Notes under the pieces: generated by a model
Told to the model about the DNA's origin: nothing
Databases searched by the model: none
Seen by the model: the letters and a program-made list of their open reading frames with translations, nothing else
Assembly: GCA_015067435.1 (NCBI GenBank)
Contig: SVMM01000007.1
Span: 106,621-170,620 of the forward strand
Source of the DNA: Oscillospiraceae bacterium
GTDB lineage: Bacteria > Bacillota > Clostridia > Oscillospirales > Oscillospiraceae
DNA: 64,000 nucleotides
Reading direction: 5' to 3'
Position numbers and translations under genes: made by a program
In this document: positions 17,587-27,743 of the stretch, piece after piece
Layout: each line of letters opens with the position of its first letter
How positions within the stretch are numbered: position 1 is the first letter of the stretch

Positions 17587-18789
17587 GTGAAAAAAGAATG
17601 CATCGCCATGCTGCTCGCCGGCGGACAGGGAAGCCGGCTCTACGTGCTGACGGAGAACATGGCAAAGCCCGCCGTACCCTTTGGCGGAAAGTTCCGCATC
17701 ATCGATTTTCCCCTCTCCAACTGCACCAACGCCGGGATCGACACCGTCGGCGTCCTGACGCAGTACCGCCCGCTGGAGCTCAACAGCTACATCGGTTCCG
17801 GACAGCCCTGGGATCTGGACCGTGACGACGGCGGCGTCCACATCCTCCCGCCGTACCAGAGCGCCACGGGCGCGAGCTGGTACAAGGGCACGGCGAACGC
17901 CATCTACCAGAACATCGGCTTCGTCGATATGTATGACCCCGACTACGTCGTGGTGCTCTCCGGCGACCACATCTATAAGATGGACTACGCGGAAATGGTC
18001 GCGCAGCACAAGAAAGCCGGCGCCGCGTGCACCATCTCCGTCATGGAGGTGCCGTGGAGCGAGGCGTCGCGCTTCGGCATCATGAGCGTGGACGCGGAGG
18101 ACAACATCACCGAGTTCGCCGAGAAGCCCAAGGAGCCCAAGAGCAACCTCGCCTCCATGGGCATCTACGTGTTCACGTGGAGCAAGATGCGCGAGTATCT
18201 GATCGCGGACGAGAACGACCCCAACAGCGACAACGACTTCGGCAAGAACATCATCCCCGCCATGCTCGCCGCGAAGGAGAAGATGGTCGCTTTCCGTTTC
18301 GCCGGCTACTGGAAGGACGTCGGAACGCTGGATTCCCTCTGGGACGCGAACATGGACATGCTCGCCCCGGGCAGCGGCCTGAACCTTTTGGAGCGCGACT
18401 GGCCCATCTACGGGCGCAGCACCTCCGCGCCGCCCGCGTTCCTCGGCAGGGACTCCCACGTGGAGCACAGCGTCGTCACCCGCGGCTGCATCGTTGAGGG
18501 CAGCGCCGAGAACTCGGTGCTCTCCGAGGGCAGCGTGATCGAGACGGACGCCTCCGTCGAGTATTCGATCCTGATGCCCGGCGCGGTGGTGAAGAAAGGC
18601 GCGAAGGTCTCCTACGCCATCATCGGCGAGGACAGCGTCGTCGGCGCGGGCGCGTCAATCGGCGCGTCGCCGGACGGCGCCGAGGGCTGGGGCGTCACGG
18701 TCGTCGGACCGGAGACGGAGGTCCCCGACGGCTACAAGCTCGCGGCAAACCGCATGCTCAGCAAATCCATGAAGGAGGTGGCGAGATGA
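17587..18789 (+). CDS. glgC: Glucose-1-phosphate adenylyltransferase
   Basis: A 400-residue ADP-glucose pyrophosphorylase. The nucleotide-binding signature [20 protein letters not shown] begins at residue 10, followed by [16 protein letters not shown]. The ATP/Glc-1-P region has GTANAIYQN and [20 protein letters not shown]. The C-terminal left-handed beta-helix has [16 protein letters not shown] repeats. Translation starts at GTG after an AGGAGGAG site. The stop overlaps the glgD start (ATGA), as expected for subunits made in stoichiometric amounts. Confidence 0.96.
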   Translation: MKKECIAMLLAGGQGSRLYVLTENMAKPAVPFGGKFRIIDFPLSNCTNAGIDTVGVLTQYRPLELNSYIGSGQPWDLDRDDGGVHILPPYQSATGASWYKGTANAIYQNIGFVDMYDPDYVVVLSGDHIYKMDYAEMVAQHKKAGAACTISVMEVPWSEASRFGIMSVDAEDNITEFAEKPKEPKSNLASMGIYVFTWSKMREYLIADENDPNSDNDFGKNIIPAMLAAKEKMVAFRFAGYWKDVGTLDSLWDANMDMLAPGSGLNLLERDWPIYGRSTSAPPAFLGRDSHVEHSVVTRGCIVEGSAENSVLSEGSVIETDASVEYSILMPGAVVKKGAKVSYAIIGEDSVVGAGASIGASPDGAEGWGVTVVGPETEVPDGYKLAANRMLSKSMKEVAR

Positions 18790-19901
18790 ACGGCCTGCAC
18801 GGCATCATTTTCTCCTACGAGAAGGAACCCGGCCTTCGCGAGCTGGTCGAGCACCGCATGCCCGCCTCGATCCCCTTCGGCGGCCGCTACCGCATCATCG
18901 ATTTCATGCTCTCGAACATGCACGACGCGGGCATCACCGACGTGGGCATCGTGCTGCACGGCAACTATCAGAGCCTGCTCGACCACGTGGGCAACGGCAA
19001 GACGTGGGACATGTCCCGCAAGTACGGCGGACTCAAGATGCTGCCGCCGTTCGCCAGCGCGGGCAGCCGCTACCAGAGCGAGGAGTTCCACGGCAAGATG
19101 GAGGCGCTCGCGGGCGTGCGCTCGTATCTGGAGGAAATTCGCCAGGACTACGTCGTGCTCACGGACAGCGACATCATCATCAACATCAGGCTCGCGGATG
19201 TGTACGAGGCGCACATCGCCTCCGGCGCGGACATCACCTGCGTCTGCACGGAGAAATACGACCAGACCGAGGATGCCACGTTCTTCTGCCTCGGCGAGGG
19301 CGGCCGCGTCGTCAAGACGCTGTGCAACCCCAAGAAGCCGGAGGGCTATCACTGCCTGGAGATCTACGTGCTGAGCAAGGAGCTGCTGCTGCGGCTTGTG
19401 GACGAGTGCGCCGCCGAGGAGAAGTTCAGCTTCCGCCGCGACGTGCTCAACGGCATGGCGGACAGGCTGGACATCCGCGGCTATGTCTGGGACGGCCCCG
19501 CCGCCCAGATCCGCACGCTCAAGGAGTATTTCGACAAGAGTATGCGGATGCTCGACCCCGCGGTCTATCGCGCGGTCTCCGACACCGGGCACCCCATCCG
19601 CGCCAAGGAGGACGACGAAGCGCCGACCTATATCGCGCCGGAGAGCCGCTGCGTCAACTCCCTGATCGCCGACGGCTGCACCATCGAGGGCACGGTCGAG
19701 AACAGCATTCTCTTCCCCGGCGTGCACGTGGAGAAGGGCGCAAGCGTCAAAAACTGCGTGCTGTTCAAGAACTCCCGCGTGGAGGAGAACGCCTCCGTCA
19801 GCTATATCATCGCCGACAAGTATGTCCGCATCCGCCGCGGCGGCACGCTGACCGGACACGAGAACTACCCGATGGCGATCTCCAAGCACACCGTGATCTG
19901 A
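18786..19901 (+). CDS. glgD: Glucose-1-phosphate adenylyltransferase, GlgD subunit
   Basis: A 371-residue GlgC paralogue. It keeps the fold ([33 protein letters not shown] and beta-helix repeats [21 protein letters not shown] in segments), but its N-terminus reads [20 protein letters not shown], so it lacks the GGxGxRL nucleotide signature of GlgC. In Firmicutes GlgD is a non-catalytic partner that raises the activity of the GlgCD heteromer. It is coupled to glgC by a 4-nt overlap. Confidence 0.94.
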   Translation: MNGLHGIIFSYEKEPGLRELVEHRMPASIPFGGRYRIIDFMLSNMHDAGITDVGIVLHGNYQSLLDHVGNGKTWDMSRKYGGLKMLPPFASAGSRYQSEEFHGKMEALAGVRSYLEEIRQDYVVLTDSDIIINIRLADVYEAHIASGADITCVCTEKYDQTEDATFFCLGEGGRVVKTLCNPKKPEGYHCLEIYVLSKELLLRLVDECAAEEKFSFRRDVLNGMADRLDIRGYVWDGPAAQIRTLKEYFDKSMRMLDPAVYRAVSDTGHPIRAKEDDEAPTYIAPESRCVNSLIADGCTIEGTVENSILFPGVHVEKGASVKNCVLFKNSRVEENASVSYIIADKYVRIRRGGTLTGHENYPMAISKHTVI

Positions 19902-19961
19902 CCTCTTCCGCCCCGCGGGCGGCAAATGCCGCGAGACACTCGCGGAACCAAGGAGGATACT

Positions 19962-21392
19962 ATGAATATACTGTATGTGACGAGCGAGGCCGCGCCTTTC
20001 TGCAAGACCGGCGGCCTTGCGGACGTGGCGGGCAGCCTGCCGCAGGCGCTCGCCGAGGGCGGCGACAGCGTCAGCGTCATCCTGCCGCTGTACCAGAGCG
20101 TCGCCGACAAATGGCAGGATCAGCTCAAATTCGAGCGCTGGACGTACGTGCGCCTCGCGTGGCGCAGCGTGTACTGCGGCCTGTTCTCCATCGAGCGCGA
20201 CGGCGTGACGTGGTACTTCGTGGACAACGAGTACTACTTCAAGCGCCCCGACCTCTACGGCTACTTTGACGACGCGGAGCGCTTCGGCTTCTTCTCCCGC
20301 GCGGTGACGGAGCTGCTGCGCGAGCTGCCCGAAAAGCCGGACGTGGTGCACTGCAACGACTGGCAGTGCGCGCTGGTGCCGATCTATATCCACGACGAGG
20401 CCGTGCGCGAGGACTTCTACAAGAGCTTCCGCACCGTCATCACCATCCACAACATCGAGTATCAGGGCCGCTACGGGCGCGAGCTGCTCGGCGACCTGTT
20501 CGGCCTCGCGCAGGGCTGGTACAGCGGCGGCACGATGGCGTACGAGGACGACATCAACCTCCTCAAGGGCGCGATCATCAACGCCGAGGCGGTGACGACC
20601 GTCAGTCCCACCTATGCGCAGGAGCTCAAGTACGCCTATTTCGCCCACGGGCTGGAGAACGTCATCGCCATGTGCGACAGTAAGCTCCACGGCGTGCTCA
20701 ACGGCATCGACGTGAAGAACTTCGACCCCGCGAGCGACCAGTGCATCCTCGCGGCCTACAACGTCGACGACCTTTCGGGCAAGGCGAAGGACAAGGAGCA
20801 GCTCCAGCAGACGATGGGCCTCCAGGTACGTCCGGACACGCCCGTCATCGCCATGGTCTCGCGCCTCGTCAGCCACAAGGGCCTCGACCTCGTGTGCGAG
20901 ACGCTGGACTCCATCATGGAAAAAGATGTGCAGTTCGCCGTGCTCGGCAAGGGTGAGGCGCAGTACGAGGCGTTCTTTAACTACGCCTGCCAGCGCTATC
21001 CCGGCCGCGTGGCGGTCTATCTCGGCTATTCCGACGCGCTCGCGCGCCAGATCTACGCCGGCGCCGACCTGTTCCTCATGCCGTCGAAGAGCGAGCCCTG
21101 CGGCCTTTCACAGATGATCGCCATGCGCTACGGCACGGTGCCCATCGTGCGCGAGACCGGCGGCCTCAAGGACACCGTGCACGCCTACGAGGCATGGAAC
21201 GGCTCGGGCAACGGGTTCAGCTTCGCCAACTACAATGCCGGCGACATGTGCCACGTCATCTGCGAGGCGGTGGATCTGTACCACAACAACCCGGACGCGT
21301 TCCGCGTCCTGCAAACGCGCGGCATGACCGAGGACTTCAGCTGGAAGCGCAGCGCCGAGGCATATCATAATATTTACCAGTCGATCCTGTGA
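19962..21392 (+). CDS. glgA: Glycogen synthase (ADP-glucose, GT5)
   Basis: A 476-residue glycosyltransferase that extends alpha-1,4-glucan from ADP-glucose. The start MNILYVTSEAAPFCKTGGLADVAG split shows the KTGGL substrate loop at residues 15-19. The donor-site motif is MPSKSEPCGLSQMIAMRYG followed by IVRETGGLKDTV. VHCNDWQCAL and ITIHNIEYQG are also typical. The ATG at 19962 follows AAGGAGG at 6 bp. It lies 60 bp after glgD in the same operon. Confidence 0.97.
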   Translation: MNILYVTSEAAPFCKTGGLADVAGSLPQALAEGGDSVSVILPLYQSVADKWQDQLKFERWTYVRLAWRSVYCGLFSIERDGVTWYFVDNEYYFKRPDLYGYFDDAERFGFFSRAVTELLRELPEKPDVVHCNDWQCALVPIYIHDEAVREDFYKSFRTVITIHNIEYQGRYGRELLGDLFGLAQGWYSGGTMAYEDDINLLKGAIINAEAVTTVSPTYAQELKYAYFAHGLENVIAMCDSKLHGVLNGIDVKNFDPASDQCILAAYNVDDLSGKAKDKEQLQQTMGLQVRPDTPVIAMVSRLVSHKGLDLVCETLDSIMEKDVQFAVLGKGEAQYEAFFNYACQRYPGRVAVYLGYSDALARQIYAGADLFLMPSKSEPCGLSQMIAMRYGTVPIVRETGGLKDTVHAYEAWNGSGNGFSFANYNAGDMCHVICEAVDLYHNNPDAFRVLQTRGMTEDFSWKRSAEAYHNIYQSIL

Positions 21393-21445
21393 AAGCTTTG
21401 CTTTCGAAAACGGTGTTATCTCTAAACTATTAGGAGCAATCATTC

Positions 21446-23857
21446 ATGCGTTCAATCAACAGCGTAGAAAAGATGAAAAAGGCCATCTGCGACAAGCTGA
21501 AGCTCAACTTCGGCTGCGCGGTGGACGAAGCGACGGAGGCACAGATGATGCGCGCGAGCGCGCTGGTGCTGCGCGAGATCATGGCGGATCGCGAGATCGC
21601 CACCAAGCGGGCGACGCGCGAGGAGCACCTTCGTCAGGTACACTATCTCTCCATGGAGTTTCTCATGGGGCGCAGCCTCATGAAGAACGCCTACAATCTG
21701 GGCGTGCACGAGATTCTGGCGAAGGCGCTCGACGAGCTGGGCTTCCACGCCGCCGACGTGTTCGACGCCGAGCCGGACGCCGCGCTCGGCAACGGCGGCC
21801 TCGGCCGCCTCGCCGCCTGCTACCTCGACTCGCTCTCGACGCTGGAGATCCCGGCGACCGGCTATTCGATCTGCTACGAGCTGGGCATCTTCCGCCAGCG
21901 CATCGTGGACGGCCAGCAGGTCGAGCTGCCCGACGACTGGAAGGAGCTGGGCAGCGCGTGGCTTCTGCCCAAGCCGCAGGAGGCGGAGAAGGTCTACTTC
22001 GGCGGCACGCTCCGCCGCTTCTGGGACAGCGAACGCCTCCACATCGTCAACGAGGGCGCGACCGAGGTGCTCGCCGTGCCCTGCGACATGGACATCGCCG
22101 GCTACAAGACCGACCACGTGAACACGCTGCGATTGTGGGACGCGAAGTCCACCACGCCGCTCGATATGTCGCTTTTCTCGCAGGGCGAGTACCTGCGCGC
22201 GACCGAGCAGCACGCCATGGCGGAGACCATCGCCAAGGTGCTCTATCCGGAGGACAACCACTACGAGGGCAAGTCCCTGCGCCTCAAGCAGCAGTATTTC
22301 TTCGTCTCCGCCACGGTGCAGTCGGTGGTGCGCAAGCACATCGAGACCTACGGCACCGTGATGGACTTCCACGAGAAAAACGTTTTCCAGATCAACGACA
22401 CGCATCCCTCGCTCGTCATTCCGGAGCTGATGCGCATTCTGATGGACGACGCGGGGCTAAGCTGGGACGAGGCGTGGGAGATCACGCGCCAGTCCGTCGC
22501 CTACACCAACCACACGGTGCTCTCCGAGGCGCTGGAGCGCTGGCCGCAGGAGCTGATCCAGACGCTGCTGCCGCGCGTGTGGGAGATCATCGTCGAGATC
22601 GCGCGCCGCTATCAGGAGCAGGTGGATGAATTCTACCACGATCCCATCAAGACCGCCGAAATGGCGATCGTCTGGGACGGGCAGGTGCGCATGGCGAACC
22701 TGTGCGTCGCGGTTTGCACGGCGGTCAACGGCGTCAGCGCGCTGCACTCCGACATCCTGCGCCGCGACCTGTTCCGCGACGCCTGCGGCATGATGCCGGA
22801 GAAGTTCCAGAACGTCACCAACGGCATCGACCACCGCCGCTGGCTCTCGGAGATCAATCCGGGGCTGAACCACCTGATTATCGAGCTCACCGGCGGCAAG
22901 GACTACCTGATGCGCCCGCTGGAGCTGCGCAAGCTGGAGAAGTTTGCCGACGATCCCGTCGTGCTCGACCGGCTGAGCGTCATCAAGCGCGAGAACAAGG
23001 AACGCCTCGCCAAGCACGTCAAGCGCGCCTCCGGCGTCGTGCTCGACCCAAATGCCATCTTCGACGTGCAGGCGAAGCGTCTGCACGAGTATAAGCGCCA
23101 GCTTTTGAACGTGCTGCACATCATCTCGCTCTACCATGCCTTACAGGATAATCCCAACATGGAGATGCAGCCGCACACGTTCCTCTTCGGCGCCAAGGCT
23201 GCGCCGGGCTACGCGGTGGCGAAGCGGATCATCCGCCTCATCAACTCGCTCGCGGACCAGATTGCGAACGATCCCGTCTGCAAGGGCAGGCTCCAGGTCG
23301 TGTTTCTGGAGAACTACCGCGTCTCGCTCGCGGAGATCCTGATGCCCGCCTCCGAGGTGAGCCAGCAGATCTCGCTCGCGGGCAAGGAGGCGAGCGGCAC
23401 GGGCAACATGAAGTTCATGATGAACGGCGCGCTGACCGTCGGCACGCTGGACGGCGCGAACGTCGAGATGCACGAGGTGCTGGGCGACGAGAACATGTTT
23501 CTCTTCGGCCTGCACGCCGACGAGGTCGTGCGCCGCAAGGCGGAGGGCTATATGCCCCAGATGATCTACATGCACGACGAGAAGGTGCACCGCGTCATCG
23601 ACCAGCTCAAGTTTGGCTTCCGCGACGGCATCTCCTACGACGACCTTGTGCAGCGCCTGCTGATGAACGACGAGTATATGCTGCTGGAGGACTTTGAGTC
23701 CTACTGCGACGCGGAGAAGCGTGTCATGACGGCGTACGCGGACAAGGACGCGTGGAACCGCATGTCGCTGTGCAACATCGCGCGCAGCGGTATCTTCGCC
23801 GCGGACCGCGCGGTCGCGGAGTATGCCGACAATATTTGGCATATCCCGCATCGCTGA
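21446..23857 (+). CDS. glgP: Glycogen/starch/alpha-glucan phosphorylase
   Basis: An 803-residue GT35 enzyme releasing glucose-1-phosphate from glycogen. Family blocks are GNGGLGRLAACYLDSL near residue 115 and the PLP site GTGNMKFMMNGALTVGTLDGAN split around residue 655, with the lysine in GNMKF. YNLGVHEI and RLHEYKRQLLNVLH are also present. TAGGAG precedes the ATG. With GlgBCDA it gives a complete store-and-release cycle in one operon. Fourteen bases after the stop begins a large structured repeat (23870). Confidence 0.97.
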   Translation: MRSINSVEKMKKAICDKLKLNFGCAVDEATEAQMMRASALVLREIMADREIATKRATREEHLRQVHYLSMEFLMGRSLMKNAYNLGVHEILAKALDELGFHAADVFDAEPDAALGNGGLGRLAACYLDSLSTLEIPATGYSICYELGIFRQRIVDGQQVELPDDWKELGSAWLLPKPQEAEKVYFGGTLRRFWDSERLHIVNEGATEVLAVPCDMDIAGYKTDHVNTLRLWDAKSTTPLDMSLFSQGEYLRATEQHAMAETIAKVLYPEDNHYEGKSLRLKQQYFFVSATVQSVVRKHIETYGTVMDFHEKNVFQINDTHPSLVIPELMRILMDDAGLSWDEAWEITRQSVAYTNHTVLSEALERWPQELIQTLLPRVWEIIVEIARRYQEQVDEFYHDPIKTAEMAIVWDGQVRMANLCVAVCTAVNGVSALHSDILRRDLFRDACGMMPEKFQNVTNGIDHRRWLSEINPGLNHLIIELTGGKDYLMRPLELRKLEKFADDPVVLDRLSVIKRENKERLAKHVKRASGVVLDPNAIFDVQAKRLHEYKRQLLNVLHIISLYHALQDNPNMEMQPHTFLFGAKAAPGYAVAKRIIRLINSLADQIANDPVCKGRLQVVFLENYRVSLAEILMPASEVSQQISLAGKEASGTGNMKFMMNGALTVGTLDGANVEMHEVLGDENMFLFGLHADEVVRRKAEGYMPQMIYMHDEKVHRVIDQLKFGFRDGISYDDLVQRLLMNDEYMLLEDFESYCDAEKRVMTAYADKDAWNRMSLCNIARSGIFAADRAVAEYADNIWHIPHR

Positions 23858-23869
23858 GGGGGGACGATT

Positions 23870-24382
23870 CTGAAACCAGTTCTTTCCTTTTCGGGAAAAG
23901 GAAAGAACCGTTTTCAGACTTCCAAAGAAAGGAAAAGTCTGTCGCGTTTTCCGCTGGCGCCGCTGTGACCCGCTCGGCGCGAGCGTAAACGATACCGGTA
24001 TTTCCTCTTTCCGCTGTCGCTGCGCTTCTCCGCGCGCGATGCTGTTCGTCGCTGCGCCGCGCGCCTCGGGGGGGATGAATCTTCCGGTTTGAGATAATGT
24101 AGGCGCCGCCGCGCAGACGCACGCGGCCGCTCCTCGATGAACAAGCGCGTCAGCGCAAGGAGACACGCAACGTATCGACATGGAGCGCCGGACGGCATTC
24201 ATCGGCGTCGACAGTGGAAAAGGGATTCCAAAACCGCAGGTTTTGGCAGCTTTTTGGTGACTTTTTCGGCGGCGAAAAAGTCACTCCGCCCGCAGGCGGA
24301 AAAACCCCTCCGCCAGACTGGCGGAAACCGCACCCCCGCGCCCGCAGGTGCGGAACACTCCCCGCCGCCGGGGTCCGGCGGA
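23870..24382 (+). repeat. Structured ~510-bp intergenic repeat, copy A
   Basis: The 561-bp gap between glgP and the helicase gene is almost filled by a sequence repeated at 27228-27736. The first ~68 bp are identical in the two copies and form a long hairpin (CTGAAA...TTTTCAG arms). The last ~140 bp are also closely similar and contain hairpins at 24227-24245, 24257-24284 (11-bp stem, GGCGGC loop), 24285-24300 and 24309-24324. The middle is more diverged. It contains no open frame conserved between copies with a start signal. It probably acts as RNA or is a mobile non-coding repeat. Confidence 0.82.
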
Positions 24383-24418
24383 ATGAATCCAAAAAGATAA
24401 GATAAAGGATACACAAGT

Positions 24419-25585
24419 ATGGAAGTAACACAAGGCGTGCGCTTTGACACGCTCGGACTGATGCCGGAGATGCAGCGCGCGCTGGAAAAGAAGGGCATCG
24501 AGGAGTCGACGCCGGTGCAGGCGGGCTGCATTCCACCGATGCGGGAATGGAAGGACGTCATCGCCAAGGCGCCGACCGGCACGGGCAAGACGTTTGCCTT
24601 CGGCATTCCGATCATCGAGCACATCGGCGCGGAGCGCGAGGAGGTGCAGGCGGTGATCCTCGCGCCGACGCGCGAGCTCGCCATGCAGATCACGGACGAG
24701 CTGCGCGATCTCTGCGCGTTCCTGCCCGGCATCCGCACGGTCTGCCTCTACGGCGGCGCGCCCATCGGCAAGCAGATCGACCAGCTCAAGAAGAAACCGC
24801 AGATCGTCGTGGCGACGCCGGGACGCCTGAGCGACCACATGAAGCGGCGCACCGTGCGGCTTGACCACGTGGACACCGTCATCCTCGACGAGGCGGACCG
24901 GATGCTGGACATGGGCTTCGTGCAGGACGTCACGCGCATCATGGACAAGATCCCGTCGCGCAAAAACCTCGGCATGTTCTCCGCGACCATCTCCCGCGAG
25001 GTGCTGGACATCAGCTGGATGTACCAGCGCGACCCGGAGGAGATCACCGTCCCCGCCGAGGAGGAGAACAAGCCCGACATTCTGCAATACCGCATCGACG
25101 TGGACCAGAGCGACAAGGTCGCCGCCATCGCGCGCATCGTGCGCCAGGGCGAGTTGGAGCGCGTGATCGTGTTCTGCAACACCAAGGGCATGGTCGAGCG
25201 GCTGAAGAAATACCTTGAGATGGAAGGCCTCGACGTCGACTGCATCCACGGCGACATCCCGCAGAAGAAGCGCGAGCAGGTTATGGCGCGCTTCCGCCGC
25301 GGCGAGCTGCCGGTCTTCATCGCGACCGACGTCGCCGCCCGCGGCATCGACGTGGACGACGTGGACGCCGTGTTCAACTACGACGTGCCGCAGGAGAACG
25401 AGTACTACGTTCACCGCATCGGGCGCACGGGGCGCGCGAAGCGCCGCGGCATCGCGTTCACGCTCGTGGCGGACTATCCGTCCAAGATGAAGCTGGACGA
25501 GATCGCCAAGGTCACGGGCAGCACGCTGCTGACCGCGCATTTTGACGAACAGGGAAAGCTGGTTGAGGGAGAAATGCCCCGTTGA
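24419..25585 (+). CDS. DEAD-box ATP-dependent RNA helicase
   Basis: A 388-residue helicase core with all motifs: Q-motif region GIEESTPVQAGCIPPM, I APTGTGKT, Ia PTRELAMQI, GG-type segment, ATPGRLSDH, II DEAD, III SAT (FSATISRE), IV FCNTKGM, V ATDVAARGIDV and VI HRIGRTGRA. Almost no C-terminal extension is present, so it is a minimal CshA/RhlE-type enzyme for RNA remodelling or decay. AAAGGA precedes the ATG. The stop overlaps the start of the next gene, an unusual coupling with an extracytoplasmic binding protein. Confidence 0.95.
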   Translation: MEVTQGVRFDTLGLMPEMQRALEKKGIEESTPVQAGCIPPMREWKDVIAKAPTGTGKTFAFGIPIIEHIGAEREEVQAVILAPTRELAMQITDELRDLCAFLPGIRTVCLYGGAPIGKQIDQLKKKPQIVVATPGRLSDHMKRRTVRLDHVDTVILDEADRMLDMGFVQDVTRIMDKIPSRKNLGMFSATISREVLDISWMYQRDPEEITVPAEEENKPDILQYRIDVDQSDKVAAIARIVRQGELERVIVFCNTKGMVERLKKYLEMEGLDVDCIHGDIPQKKREQVMARFRRGELPVFIATDVAARGIDVDDVDAVFNYDVPQENEYYVHRIGRTGRAKRRGIAFTLVADYPSKMKLDEIAKVTGSTLLTAHFDEQGKLVEGEMPR

Positions 25586-27216
25586 CGCCTATGCAGCTGC
25601 GCATCAGAAAGAAAATCTGCATCCTGCTCAGCGCGCTCATGCTGATGAGCGCGCTTTTCGGCTGTGCGGGGGAGGAAGCGTCCGGAGACGAGCGCTTCGT
25701 GCTGCGCGCCGCCGTCTGCTCCCGGCTCGATTCGCTCGATCCCGCGATGAACGTGGATCCCCGCGCCGAGAGCATTTTTTATGCGCTCTATGAGAACCTG
25801 ATGCGCGTCGAGGACGACGGGACGGGGCATGTCCGCGTCGTGCCCGGCATCGCCAAGTCATATCAGGAGACGGAGAATGCCGACGGCACCGTCGACTATG
25901 TGTTCACGCTGCGCTCATCCGCCCGCTGGTCGGACGGCAAGCGCGTGCGCGCGCGGGACTTTGCCTACGCGTGGCGCCGTCTGGTCGACCCCGCGACCGA
26001 CTCGCCGAACCACGCCGCGCTCTCGATGGTGCAGGGCTACGAGATCGCCCGCACGACGGGCGACCTCACGCAGTTCGGCGTGAAGGCGGAGGGGGACACC
26101 ACGCTGCGCGTCACGCTCGCCGCGCCCTGCGCGTTCTTCATCGGCGAGGCGTGCACCGCGGTGGCAACCATGCCGCTGCGCAGCGACGCCGTGGAGAACG
26201 ATCCGGAGTGGACGTCGACGATCTCGGCAAAGAGCAACGGGGCGTATCAGGTCAGCGTGTGGTCGGAGGACGAGTACATCCAGCTGCGCCGCAGCGACTC
26301 GTATTACGGCGCGCGCAAGACGGGGCCGGACACGCTGCGCTTCATCTTCACCTCCGGCGAGGAGGAGTCGCTGCGCATGTATGCTGACGGGCGCGCGGAC
26401 TACGCCCTCGTGCCGCCGGGAGACGCGGCGGGGGAGAGCTTCGTGCCCCTGCGCGCCACCGTCTGCGTGCTCTACAACCACATGAGCGATCTGTTCTCCA
26501 ACAAACACATCCGCCGCGCCTTCGACCTCTCGCTCGACCGCGCGTCGATCGCCGCGGCGCTGGGCGAGGGCGTTGCGCCGGCGGAGGGGCTGGTGCCGCC
26601 TGGCATGACGGACGCCGCGGCGGAGGACGATTTCCGCGCGGCGGGCGGCGCGCTGTGCGCCGCGGACGCCGGAGGCTACGGAGCGCGCTGCCTCCTCGCC
26701 GTGCAGGAGCTGCACGACGGCGGCTACTGGAGCGGCGAGAGCATTCCGACGGTCAGCTGCATGTACGTCGCGGAGGACGAGACGCGCACCACGGCTGCCG
26801 CTGTGGCGGCGTCCTGGAGCGAAGGCCTCGGCGTCTCCGTGGCGACGCTGGGCGTGTCGCGCGAGGAGTTTGACCGCCGCGTGAGCGAGGGAGATTACGA
26901 GCTCGCCATCGATACGCTCGCCTCCCGCCGCGGCGACGCGATGGAATTTCTCGCGCCCTTTGCGGGCGTCGGCGCGGACAACGCGCTGCACTTTGCCAGC
27001 ACGTCCTACGACCTGCTCATCGGCGTGGCGGAGACATCTGACGATCCCGCGGCGCGCGCCGCCTTCCTGCACGACGCCGAGGTGCTGCTCCTGCGGGATA
27101 CGGCGCTCTCGCCGCTGTATTACGGTACGCTTGCCTGCGCCCTGCGCGACGGGCTGGACGGCGTGTGGCACGACCTGCGCGGCAATCCGTGCTTCAACGG
27201 CGTCACGCGAAGCTAG
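25582..27216 (+). CDS. ABC-type solute-binding lipoprotein, family 5 (peptide/nickel type)
   Basis: A 544-residue exported lipoprotein: basic N-terminus, hydrophobic core and lipobox LFGC (Cys near residue 31). The SBP_bac_5 pattern follows, with LDSLDPAMNVDPRAESIFYAL, WSDGKRVRARDFAYAWRRL and a later NKHIRRAFDLSLDR block. It is OppA/DppA-like. No permease or ATPase genes are adjacent, so it is an orphan binding protein that may feed a distant Opp system. I chose the TTG at 25582 because GGGAG lies 8 bp upstream; an ATG at 25591 is the alternative. Confidence 0.86.
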   Translation: MTPMQLRIRKKICILLSALMLMSALFGCAGEEASGDERFVLRAAVCSRLDSLDPAMNVDPRAESIFYALYENLMRVEDDGTGHVRVVPGIAKSYQETENADGTVDYVFTLRSSARWSDGKRVRARDFAYAWRRLVDPATDSPNHAALSMVQGYEIARTTGDLTQFGVKAEGDTTLRVTLAAPCAFFIGEACTAVATMPLRSDAVENDPEWTSTISAKSNGAYQVSVWSEDEYIQLRRSDSYYGARKTGPDTLRFIFTSGEEESLRMYADGRADYALVPPGDAAGESFVPLRATVCVLYNHMSDLFSNKHIRRAFDLSLDRASIAAALGEGVAPAEGLVPPGMTDAAAEDDFRAAGGALCAADAGGYGARCLLAVQELHDGGYWSGESIPTVSCMYVAEDETRTTAAAVAASWSEGLGVSVATLGVSREEFDRRVSEGDYELAIDTLASRRGDAMEFLAPFAGVGADNALHFASTSYDLLIGVAETSDDPAARAAFLHDAEVLLLRDTALSPLYYGTLACALRDGLDGVWHDLRGNPCFNGVTRS

Positions 27217-27227
27217 GGGGGCGGAAC

Positions 27228-27736
27228 CTGAAACCAGTTCTTTCCTTTTCGGGAAAAGGAAAGAACCGTTTTCAGACTTCCAAAGAAAGGAAAAGCCAAT
27301 CGCGCCGACGGTCATGCTGCTGTGACCGCTCGGCGCGATTGTCGTCGATACCGGTATGCACTTTTTCCGCTGTCGCTGCGTTTCTCCGCGCGAAACGCTG
27401 TGCGTTTCCGCGCCGCGCGCCTCGGAGGGATAAATCTTCTGGTTTGAGATAAAGCAGGCGCCGCCGCGCAGACGTACAATGCTACACCTTGATGAACGAG
27501 CGCGACAGCGCAAGGAGACTATCGGCGTATCGACACGGTACGCCGGATGGCTTCCATCGGCGCCGACAGTCGGAAAGAGATTCCAAAACCGCAGGTTTTG
27601 GCGGCTTTTTGGTAACTTTTTCGGCGGCGAAAAAGTTACTCCGCCCGCAGGCGGAAGCCTCCCCCTCCGCCGGGGTCGGCGGAAACAGCGCCCCGCGCCC
27701 GCAGACGCGGAACACTCCCCTCCGCCGGGCCGGCGA
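27228..27736 (+). repeat. Structured ~510-bp intergenic repeat, copy B
   Basis: Direct repeat of copy A in the same orientation, again starting about 12 nt after a stop codon. The stem at 27612-27639 carries A27614-T27637 where copy A has G24259-C24282. The stem at about 27667-27682 closes its loop with G-C where copy A has A-T. Both preserve pairing. It also has a 12-bp stem (CAATCGCGCCGA with TCGGCGCGATTG) in its variable part. It runs to within 8 bp of the convergent antiporter stop. Confidence 0.82.
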
Positions 27737-27743
27737 AGAAAGA

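Noticed and set aside
18786..19901. GlgD as a degenerate pseudogene of glgC
   Set aside because: Loss of the nucleotide signature is a known property of GlgD subunits, and the frame is intact and coupled to glgC.
21393..21445. Third copy of the small structured element between glgA and glgP
   Set aside because: Only the GAAAGC-TTT-GCTTTC hairpin is present; the 45-nt core is absent, so similarity is too little to call.
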